Shown: piece by piece, positions 1 to 5,106 of the stretch
Numbering within the stretch: position 1 is the first letter of the stretch
How the letters are laid out: every line of letters starts with the position of its first letter
Made by a program: the position numbers and the translations under genes
The notes under the pieces: model-generated
Database searches by the model: none
Told to the model about the DNA's origin: nothing
The model's input: the letters and a program-made list of their open reading frames with translations, nothing else
From: SZUA-35 sp037969565
Lineage (GTDB): Bacteria > Actinomycetota > Acidimicrobiia > Acidimicrobiales > SZUA-35
DNA length: 8,241 nt
Direction: 5' to 3'
NCBI GenBank assembly: GCA_037969565.1
Contig: JBBKXQ010000165.1
Location: 1 to 8,241, forward strand

Positions 1-13
1 GAGGAGAGCCGAT

Positions 14-107
14 CCACTCTCGACCCTGCCACTCTCGACCCTGCCACTCTCGACCCTGCCACTCTCGACCCTGCCACTCTCGACCCTGCCACTCTCGACC
101 CTGCCAC
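14..107. repeat. 15-bp perfect tandem repeat, about 6.2 copies
   Basis: The unit CCACTCTCGACCCTG runs six times without a mismatch from 14 to 103, followed by the first four bases of a seventh copy. There is no spacer between copies. The unit is a multiple of three and contains no stop in any of the six frames; in the frame starting at base 1 it reads TLDPA. That frame is open from the window edge to a TGA at 151-153, so the repeat could be the tail of a plus-strand gene entering from the left. It could equally be an intergenic minisatellite beyond the end of the minus-strand operon. The sequence seen here cannot decide between these. Perfect copies suggest recent expansion. Confidence 0.93.
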
Positions 108-111
108 GAGA

Positions 112-151
112 ACAGAACCCGACCTCGGGCCTCCCGAGGGTCGGTTGTTCT
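112..151 (-). terminator. Probable intrinsic terminator of the minus-strand operon
   Basis: Read on the minus strand, a GC-rich stem pairs CCGACCCTCGGG with CCCGAGGTCGG around the loop AGG, with one bulged base. Outer pairing of AGAAC with GTTCT extends it. It is followed by GTTCTGTTCT, which is only moderately U-rich. It lies 14 nt past the stop codon of the last minus-strand gene, which is where a terminator is expected. The stem is nearly symmetrical, so it could also act on a plus-strand transcript entering from the left. Confidence 0.65.
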
Positions 152-165
152 GAGCCGTTCGACGA

Positions 166-552
166 TCAGCCCCGGCCGATGGTCCACCAGAGCGACAGGG
201 CAACGCCGCCTCCGGTGACCAGAACCATCGTGGCGATCGACGAGCGAGGTATCTTTCCGTCCTCTGGGATGCCGGGCACTCTCTTGCGAATGTAGGTGAG
301 TAGCCGATCGGCCCAGGCCACGTCCTTCGACAGGATGAAGAGCCCACCGGCGATCACGAGCCAACCCGGTCCCGGCAGCGGCAGAAGAGCGATGCCGAGA
401 ATGGTCACCACGAAACCGAGGGTCATGCGGGCGACACGCCAAACGACGTGGAGGCGAGCCTCCTCGACCGTTGCTTCGTGGATGCCGGTTTCCATCTCGG
501 CTCGGATGGCCGCATCGGCAATGCGATCGGCAAAGTTGTCGTATGAATCCAT
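166..552 (-). CDS. PGPGW-family small membrane protein (TIGR02611-like)
   Basis: This 128-residue protein has the signature PGPGW at residues 60-64, flanked by hydrophobic stretches at about 43-59 and 64-75, with a third hydrophobic segment at about 104-125. It matches the putative transmembrane PGPGW family common in actinobacteria, whose molecular role is not known. The N-terminal 40 residues are polar and probably cytoplasmic. Between the second and third membrane segments lies RVPGIPEDGKIPR, closely similar to a segment in the next gene upstream, which suggests that the two are diverged duplicates. The ATG at 552 is supported by AGGG six bases upstream. It is the last gene of the operon and is followed by the hairpin at 112-151. 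I can assign no biochemical function. Confidence 0.88.
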   Translation of the reverse strand: MDSYDNFADRIADAAIRAEMETGIHEATVEEARLHVVWRVARMTLGFVVTILGIALLPLPGPGWLVIAGGLFILSKDVAWADRLLTYIRKRVPGIPEDGKIPRSSIATMVLVTGGGVALSLWWTIGRG

Positions 553-558
553 GATGGA

Positions 559-563
559 CCCTC
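559..563 (-). promoter_or_regulatory. Shine-Dalgarno GAGGG for the 166-552 gene
   Basis: On the minus strand GAGGG is followed by six bases and then ATG at 552-550. This spacing is good and fixes the start of the 128-residue protein. It shows that this internal operon gene uses leadered initiation. Confidence 0.6.
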
Positions 564-570
564 AGCGTCG

Positions 571-590
571 GGGAAACCGGTTCGGTTCCC
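571..590 (-). other. Small intercistronic hairpin
   Basis: Read on the minus strand, GGGAACCG and CGGTTTCCC pair around an AAC loop with one bulged base. It lies in the 50-bp gap between the two PGPGW-type genes. There is no U-run after it, so it is not a classical terminator. It could be an mRNA processing or stability element, or have no function. Confidence 0.35.
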
Positions 591-602
591 AGGTCGGGTG
601 GA

Positions 603-950
603 TCAGATCTGATTCCGAGCCCAGCGCAGACTCATTTCGCCGAAGATCAGCGAAAGGACGGTCATCGCCACGAACATCGCCACGCCGGCCGCAACGAGCT
701 TGCGAGGGACGGGGCCCTCGTCGGGGATACCAGGGGTTTTGGCTCGTAGCCAACCGACCAGGCGATTGTCGGGCTTGATCAGGTTGAGGCCGATGATGAT
801 CGTGAGAATTCCCTGACCGGGGAGGACCAACATTGCGATGCCGGCCAGAACGAGGATCACGCCAAGAGCAATGCGGAGCAACCGTTTCAGCCCGCCGGCG
901 CGCTCCGCCGCGTTGAGACCGGGTTTGAGGTCGTCGAAGTCGAGTCCCAT
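603..950 (-). CDS. Small membrane protein related to the PGPGW family
   Basis: This is a 115-residue protein with hydrophobic segments at about 23-43, 48-58 and 85-103. The loop between the first two reads LPGQGI (residues 43-48), a variant of the PGPGW signature of its neighbour. Residues 73-79 read PGIPDEG followed by VPR, matching PGIPEDG...PR in the downstream gene. It is therefore probably a diverged paralogue, tentatively in the same family, with unknown function. I chose the ATG at 950, which lies 7 nt after the stop of the oxidoreductase gene. A TTG at 980 would add ten residues and overlap that gene by 23 nt. No strong Shine-Dalgarno sequence precedes either start, so translation is probably coupled to the upstream gene. 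A 12-bp palindrome (602-613) spans the stop codon. Confidence 0.82.
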   Translation of the reverse strand: MGLDFDDLKPGLNAAERAGGLKRLLRIALGVILVLAGIAMLVLPGQGILTIIIGLNLIKPDNRLVGWLRAKTPGIPDEGPVPRKLVAAGVAMFVAMTVLSLIFGEMSLRWARNQI

Positions 951-957
951 GGCCGTG

Positions 958-1890
958 TCACTTACCTGCGAGTTCGGCAACGACAGGGGCGAACTGATCG
1001 ATCTCGTCGGGTCCGATGCCGATGTAGCTGAAACCGTAGGTTTCCCGTCGGGCGAGGAGGTCGTTGGTCATCGACTCGACATCGCCAACGAGCGCGAGCG
1101 GTGACTCGAGGGCGTCGGCGGCGGTCATCCCCATACCGGGAGCCAGCATTTCGGCTGTTCCCTGGCGGTCGTCGGTGAAGATGTTGACGAAGACTCGAAC
1201 GTTCAGTTCGATGTCGTGGAAACGATCGCCTGCGCCCTCCTTGACCCAGCTCAGCTTCTCGGTGTATTTCGCGGCGGTGGCGTCGCTGGCGGTGTTGGCA
1301 TCGATCACGCCGGCCTCGAGGTTTGGATTCACTCCGACGATGTCGGCGTGGCGTCCGGCCAGGCGGAGGAATCGAGGTCCGCCACCGCCCATGAGGAACG
1401 GGGGATGAGGCTTCTGCAGCGGCTTGGGCATGAGGTCGAGATCGGTGATCGTGTAGTGCTCGCCCTCGAAGGAGAAAGGACCCTCGCCGAACAGTCCCTT
1501 CAGGATCTTCACCGATTCGATCATCCGCTCGATCCGAATGCCCGGACGGTCGTACGTCATTCCGGCTGCGTCGTAGTCGCTCTTCATCCAACCCGCGCCG
1601 ATACCGAGTTCGAGTCGACCGTCAGACAGAAGATCGAGCGTTGCCATTTCGTTTCCGAACACGACTGGATGGCGGTAGTCGTTGCACCAGACCAGAGCGC
1701 CGACGCGCAGCGTCGTGGTGGCGTCGGCCGCAGCCTGGAGCGCAATGGCGGGAGCGAGCTGACCGTCGAAGTGATCAGGAATCGTCAGCGTGTCGTAGCC
1801 GAGGTCTTCCGCCTTCTTGGCCAGCTCGGTCCATTCGGCCCGGGTTTTGGCGGTCTTTGCTTGGACTCCGAATCGGAACGGCTTCGTCAT
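958..1890 (-). CDS. LLM-class F420-dependent oxidoreductase (TIGR03621 / MSMEG_2516-like)
   Basis: This 310-residue protein has the luciferase-like TIM-barrel fold. The N-terminus (FRFGVQAKTAKTRAEWTEL), the segment LGYDTLTIPDHF, and RLELGIGAGWMKSDYDAAGM at about residues 93-112 are typical of the actinobacterial F420-dependent subfamily named after MSMEG_2516. A glycine-rich stretch, PFLMGGGGPRFLRLA, lies in the middle, where this fold binds the cofactor phosphate. The length is normal. Such enzymes transfer hydride from reduced deazaflavin F420 to a substrate; the substrate of this subfamily is unknown. Use of F420 rather than FMN is inferred from the subfamily. The gene starts 9 nt after the racemase stop codon, with no clear Shine-Dalgarno sequence, so translational coupling is likely. 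It is followed 7 nt later by a small membrane protein. Confidence 0.92.
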   Translation of the reverse strand: MTKPFRFGVQAKTAKTRAEWTELAKKAEDLGYDTLTIPDHFDGQLAPAIALQAAADATTTLRVGALVWCNDYRHPVVFGNEMATLDLLSDGRLELGIGAGWMKSDYDAAGMTYDRPGIRIERMIESVKILKGLFGEGPFSFEGEHYTITDLDLMPKPLQKPHPPFLMGGGGPRFLRLAGRHADIVGVNPNLEAGVIDANTASDATAAKYTEKLSWVKEGAGDRFHDIELNVRVFVNIFTDDRQGTAEMLAPGMGMTAADALESPLALVGDVESMTNDLLARRETYGFSYIGIGPDEIDQFAPVVAELAGK

Positions 1891-1899
1891 TCGCTGACT

Positions 1900-2592
1900 C
1901 TATGCGGTGAGGGCCGCGTCGACTGCGGCCAGAACGTGGAGCTTGGTGGTGGGAAAGTACGGCACGGTGATGTCGGCCGGGTGGAGGAGCAGTTCTATTT
2001 CGGTGCAGCCGGCGATCACACCCTCGGCACCGGCCGCGATCAGCCGCTGAGCCACCTCGATGAAGGCGAGGCGAGAAGCAGGGTTGATCACCCCACGCAC
2101 GAGTTCGTCGTAGATCACGTCGTGGATGATGGTTCGGTCGGGTTCGTCCGGCACGAGCACGTTGAAGCCGTGGCCCTCGAGCCGACCTCGGTAGAAGGGC
2201 TGTTCCATCGTGTAGCGGGTGCCGAGCAGCGCGACCGTTTTCACCCCAGCGTCCTCGAGGGCTTGCGCCGTGACATCGGCGATGTGGAGGAATGGCAGAT
2301 CGACCGCAGCTTGGATCGCATCGGCAACCCGGTGCATCGTGTTGGTGCACAGCACGATCAGCTCGGCCCCCGCCGCCTGGAGCCGGAGCGCAGCGCTCGT
2401 CAGCAGCGACGCGGCCCCATCCCAGTCACCGGCCTCTTGGAGCTGCTCGACTTCAGCAAAGTCAACCGCGAGATGAATCAACCGGGGCGACGAAGTGCCG
2501 CCGAGACGAACACGGACCTCGTCGGTGATCATTCGCTCATAGGCAATCGACGACTCGATACTCATTCCGCCGAGCAAACCGATCCACTTCAT
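1900..2592 (-). CDS. Aspartate/glutamate racemase family protein
   Basis: This 230-residue protein has the usual length for the family. The N-terminus MKWIGLLGGMSIESSIAYER is the classic nucleotide-free racemase opening. The two catalytic cysteines of this cofactor-independent family are present: Cys82 in VLCTNTMH and Cys196 in AGCTEIELLL. The fold is two alpha/beta domains that remove a proton from the amino-acid alpha-carbon on one face and return it on the other. The substrate could be aspartate, glutamate or a broader set (YgeA-like), which sequence reading cannot settle. The reading frame stays open 79 codons farther upstream, but that extension runs through the divergent repeats and the neighbouring gene and has no family resemblance, so the ATG at 2592 is the start. 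It is the first gene of the minus-strand operon. Confidence 0.9.
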   Translation of the reverse strand: MKWIGLLGGMSIESSIAYERMITDEVRVRLGGTSSPRLIHLAVDFAEVEQLQEAGDWDGAASLLTSAALRLQAAGAELIVLCTNTMHRVADAIQAAVDLPFLHIADVTAQALEDAGVKTVALLGTRYTMEQPFYRGRLEGHGFNVLVPDEPDRTIIHDVIYDELVRGVINPASRLAFIEVAQRLIAAGAEGVIAGCTEIELLLHPADITVPYFPTTKLHVLAAVDAALTA

Positions 2593-2598
2593 TGCCGA

Positions 2599-2604
2599 AG
2601 TATG
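2599..2604 (-). promoter_or_regulatory. Candidate -10 element for the racemase operon
   Basis: The minus strand reads CATACT, then six bases, then the ATG at 2592. This fits an actinobacterial -10 box placing the transcription start at or next to the start codon, a leaderless mRNA. No -35 consensus is visible 17 bp upstream, where the 16-bp tandem repeats lie. The call is based on motif and spacing only. Confidence 0.4.
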
Positions 2605-2666
2605 GCACTGCGGTGGTTTGGCACTGCGGTGGATTGGCACTGCGGTGCGCTGGCACTGAAGCCACC
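2603..2666. repeat. 16-bp tandem repeat in the divergent promoter region
   Basis: Three copies of TGGCACTGCGGTG plus three variable bases start at 2603, 2619 and 2635. A fourth, degenerate copy at 2651 keeps TGGCACTG and then diverges to AAGCCACC. The array fills most of the 94-bp gap between the divergent racemase and aldolase-like genes and covers the place where a -35 box for the racemase would be. A phased operator array for a transcription factor is possible, as is a simple minisatellite. There are no unique spacers, so it is not a CRISPR array. Confidence 0.85.
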
Positions 2667-2674
2667 TGGCCTGG

Positions 2675-2680
2675 CATCGT
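2675..2680 (+). promoter_or_regulatory. Weak candidate -10 element for the aldolase-like gene
   Basis: CATCGT is followed by six bases and then GTG at 2687. Only the most conserved -10 positions (A2 and T6) match. It is included because the spacing equals that seen before other leading genes in this window. The GTG itself sits in a small TGGTG/CACCA inverted repeat (2681-2696). Confidence 0.25.
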
Positions 2681-2686
2681 TGGTGG

Positions 2687-3703
2687 GTGAACACCACTGA
2701 GCCCTCTTCGATGGACGACATTCCGACCCCGGCCCTTCTCGTCGACCATGCCACATTCGAGCGCAACTGTGCGGCGATGGATGCGGTGTTGCCGGGCCGC
2801 AGACTTCGGCCCCATGTGAAGGCATTCAAATCGACGACGTTGGCCCGCCGGCTCGCCCACTACGGACACACCGGCTTTTGTGCGGCAACCCCCAAGGAGA
2901 TCGAGGGTCTCGTCGCCGCCGGACTGGGAGACGATCTGCTTCTGGCCAATGAGTCACTCGACGTCGCGAGGTTGGGTCAGCTCGTTGATCGGGCCAACAT
3001 CACGGTTGCGGTCGACTCCGATGCCACGCTCGACGCCGCGATCGCCGGTGGCATCCGATCGATCCTGATTGATGTCAACGTCGGGCTACCTCGATGCGGC
3101 TGTTCGGTGGAGGAAGCGGGACCCCTCGCCGATCGCGCTCGATCAGCTGGCCTCGAAGTCCGTGGTGTCATGGGTTACGAAGGACACCTCATGATGATCG
3201 AAGCCCGATCAGAACGAGCCGAGAAGGTGGAGAAGTCGATGTCGTGGCTGCTCGATGCGCACGACCGCGTCGGTGGCCCGGTCGTCTCCGGTGGTGGCAC
3301 CGGAACCTTCGATACAAACACCTGGTGCACGGAAATCCAAGCCGGTTCCTACACGCTGATGGACACCGATTACGACCGACTCGATCTCCCCTTCGAGAAG
3401 GCCCTGACGGTCCTCGCCACGGTGATCTCGGTCAATCCGAAAGGCTGGATCGTCGTCGACGCGGGTCTGAAGGCACTCGGTATGGATCACGGAAACCCGA
3501 GCTGGCCCGACGGCGAGGTGTTCTTCTGTTCCGACGAGCACACGACGCTCTCACCGACCACGTTGACCGACTGGAACGTCGGAGATCGGATCCGCATGTT
3601 CCCCGCTCACGTCGATCCGACGATCGCTCGTCACGAGCAGATGTGGCTGGTGGACGGCGACAACGTGAAGGATCGGTGGGCCATCGACCTGCGTCATTGG
3701 TGA
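2687..3703 (+). CDS. PLP enzyme of the D-threonine aldolase / D-serine dehydratase (alanine racemase-fold) family
   Basis: Numbering from the GTG at 2687 gives 338 residues. TPALLVD (14-20) opens the alanine-racemase N-terminal barrel. RPHVKAFK (41-48) holds the PLP-linked lysine, most likely Lys45. GGGTGTF (202-208) matches the PLP-phosphate loop. The C-terminal domain ends in FPAHVDPT, with His308 and Asp310 in the metal-binding positions. In the family, an HxD pair is known from D-threonine aldolase and HxC from D-serine dehydratase, which favours a metal-dependent aldolase on D-beta-hydroxy amino acids; this is inference. The usual THK after the PLP lysine is AFK here. An ATG at 2711 would give 330 residues and is a real alternative; neither start has a Shine-Dalgarno sequence. 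The gene is divergent from a racemase. Confidence 0.87.
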   Translation: MNTTEPSSMDDIPTPALLVDHATFERNCAAMDAVLPGRRLRPHVKAFKSTTLARRLAHYGHTGFCAATPKEIEGLVAAGLGDDLLLANESLDVARLGQLVDRANITVAVDSDATLDAAIAGGIRSILIDVNVGLPRCGCSVEEAGPLADRARSAGLEVRGVMGYEGHLMMIEARSERAEKVEKSMSWLLDAHDRVGGPVVSGGGTGTFDTNTWCTEIQAGSYTLMDTDYDRLDLPFEKALTVLATVISVNPKGWIVVDAGLKALGMDHGNPSWPDGEVFFCSDEHTTLSPTTLTDWNVGDRIRMFPAHVDPTIARHEQMWLVDGDNVKDRWAIDLRHW

Positions 3704-3708
3704 CGTCT

Positions 3709-3748
3709 CGCTCTGCTTGTGGGTGGTCGCGCTCTGCTTGTGGGCGGT
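3709..3748. repeat. Direct repeat, two 19-bp copies, upstream of the alditol oxidase gene
   Basis: CGCTCTGCTTGTGGGTGGT at 3709-3727 recurs at 3730-3748 with a single T-to-C change. The 21-bp start-to-start distance is two DNA helical turns, which puts both copies on the same face. It lies just past the stop of the aldolase-like gene and 39 bp before the alditol oxidase start. A two-site operator is possible, as is a chance duplication. Confidence 0.8.
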
Positions 3749-3774
3749 GACGTGCGTCCAGCCGTGAGGTCGGC

Positions 3775-3780
3775 GATGCT
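3775..3780 (+). promoter_or_regulatory. Weak candidate -10 element for the alditol oxidase gene
   Basis: GATGCT is followed by six bases and the GTG start at 3787. The A2 and T6 positions fit a -10 box. There is no convincing Shine-Dalgarno sequence before this GTG, so leaderless translation is a reasonable guess. The evidence is weak on its own. Confidence 0.25.
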
Positions 3781-3786
3781 GCGCCG

Positions 3787-5022
3787 GTGATCGAGACCAA
3801 CTGGGCCGGCAACCATCGGTACCGAGCCGACACCATCGAACATCCGGCGACGATCGAGGCGTTGGCTCGGATCATTCTTTCGGCCGAGCACGTTCGTCCG
3901 TTGGGTTCGCGCCATTCGTTCAACGACATCGCCGATGCACCGGTGCTCGTGAGTCTCGAACAGTTGGACAAGACCATCGAGGTGTGTGCCGACCGGACGG
4001 CCGTGAGGGTGAGCGGGCACGCAACGTATGCCGAGGTCGCTGCGAGGCTCGGCGCCGAAGGTCTCGCCCTCCACAACATGGCATCACTTCCGCACATCTC
4101 GATCGCTGGTGCGGTTGCCACCGGCACCCACGGTTCGGGCGACGCCAACGGCAATCTCGCCACGGCGGTGACCGGCCTCGAGTTGGTCACGGCCGACGGA
4201 GCAATCGTCGCGGTTTCAAAGGGCGACGAGAACTTCGACGGAATGGTCGTCGGGCTCGGTGCCCTTGGCGTGGTGACCCACCTCACCCTGGCCGTCGAGC
4301 CTTCGTTCGAGGTGCAGCAGTTCGTGTTCGAGGGCCTGCGGTGGGAGCGTCTCGAGGAATCCTTCGGCGCGGTCTTCGCCGGGGGCTACAGCGTCAGCGT
4401 CTTCACCCGGTGGTCGGAATCGGCGGCCGAACAGGTCTGGGTCAAGTGTCGAGGCGGAGACAACCAGATGGCCGAACGCTTCTTCGGGGCGAAGGCCGCA
4501 ACCGTCGATCGCCACCCGATTCTCGAGATGCCGGCTGACGCTTGCACCGCCCAGTTGGGCGTTGTCGGTCGCTGGGCGGATCGGCTCCCGCATTTTCGAG
4601 CCGGCTTCACACCGAGTGCTGGCGCCGAGATCCAATCGGAGTTCTTCGTCGCCAGAGACGACGCCGTCGGCGCGATGGCGGCGATTCGTGGGATTGCGCA
4701 CGAAATCGAACCCGTGCTCCTCGTGAGCGAGATCCGGACCATCGCGGCCGATGGTTTGTGGATGAGCCCTCACTACGGACGGGCATCCACGGCGCTGCAT
4801 TTCACGTGGCGCCAGGAGCCGGTGGCGGTGCATCGGGCGGTGGCCCGCGTGGAGGAGGCCTTGGCCCCGTTCTCCGCTCGCCCTCACTGGGGCAAGGTTT
4901 TCACCGCGTTCGACTCGGAGGGCGTCGATCGACTCCCGGACTTCCTGAGGCTCGTTGATCGGCTCGACCCCGAAGGCAAGTTTCGCAACCGCTGGTTCGA
5001 CGAATGGTTCACGGCTCCTTAG
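3787..5022 (+). CDS. aldO-like: Alditol oxidase (AldO/xylitol oxidase-like, covalent FAD)
   Basis: This 411-residue flavoprotein of the VAO family is close in length and layout to Streptomyces coelicolor AldO (about 418 residues). The opening TNWAGNHRY and the FAD domain motif LGSRHSFN place His43 at the residue that carries covalent FAD in AldO. NMASLPHISIAGAVATGTHG (97-116) is the second FAD-binding region. Residues recalled as the AldO active site all have counterparts at a near-constant offset: Ser100, Glu315 and Arg317 (SEIRTIAAD), His338 (LHFTW) and Lys370 (HWGKVFT). AldO oxidises the terminal hydroxyl of sugar alcohols such as xylitol and sorbitol to aldoses and produces hydrogen peroxide. 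There is no signal peptide, so it is probably cytoplasmic. The start is a GTG without a clear Shine-Dalgarno sequence, and the C-terminus KFRNRWFDEWF is intact. The true substrate is unverified. Confidence 0.92.
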   Translation: MIETNWAGNHRYRADTIEHPATIEALARIILSAEHVRPLGSRHSFNDIADAPVLVSLEQLDKTIEVCADRTAVRVSGHATYAEVAARLGAEGLALHNMASLPHISIAGAVATGTHGSGDANGNLATAVTGLELVTADGAIVAVSKGDENFDGMVVGLGALGVVTHLTLAVEPSFEVQQFVFEGLRWERLEESFGAVFAGGYSVSVFTRWSESAAEQVWVKCRGGDNQMAERFFGAKAATVDRHPILEMPADACTAQLGVVGRWADRLPHFRAGFTPSAGAEIQSEFFVARDDAVGAMAAIRGIAHEIEPVLLVSEIRTIAADGLWMSPHYGRASTALHFTWRQEPVAVHRAVARVEEALAPFSARPHWGKVFTAFDSEGVDRLPDFLRLVDRLDPEGKFRNRWFDEWFTAP

Positions 5023-5096
5023 CAACCATGCCAGATGGCCCACGACGAAGTTCTTGGCCATGATTGGGTTCCTCGCGTATGTGCGCACCGATCGAT

Positions 5097-5100
5097 GGAG
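5097..5100 (+). promoter_or_regulatory. Shine-Dalgarno GGAG that fixes the SDR start
   Basis: GGAG is followed by six bases (CAACAG) and ATG at 5107. This favours 5107 over the in-frame ATGs at 5035 and 5095. The ATG at 5095 overlaps the GGAG itself. Confidence 0.65.
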
Positions 5101-5106
5101 CAACAG

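Noticed and set aside
14..107. CRISPR array at the left repeat
   Set aside because: Units are 15 bp, directly adjacent and without spacers. The 2603-2666 array is rejected as a CRISPR for the same reason.
1216..2700. A 494-codon open frame on the plus strand
   Set aside because: It is antisense to the F420 oxidoreductase and racemase, which carry clear motifs, and it crosses the repeat array. No family resemblance is visible.
2593..2829. N-terminal extension of the racemase frame by 79 codons
   Set aside because: The extra residues come from the tandem repeats and from the antisense of the aldolase-like gene. The family N-terminus starts exactly at the ATG at 2592.
2977..3541. Small open frames antisense or alternative to the aldolase-like gene
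   Set aside because: They have no start context or family features and overlap a gene with continuous PLP-enzyme motifs.
5035..5106. Earlier ATG starts for the SDR gene (5035 and 5095)
   Set aside because: The Rossmann motif sits at its usual distance from the ATG at 5107, which has a good GGAG six bases before it. The upstream residues look non-homologous.
5023..5106. Minus-strand coding-like stretch MAKNFVVGHLAW and a short ATGGCC/GGCCAT inverted repeat
   Set aside because: The stretch is too short, lacks a supporting context and merges into the antisense of the alditol oxidase. The 6-bp arms are within chance expectation.
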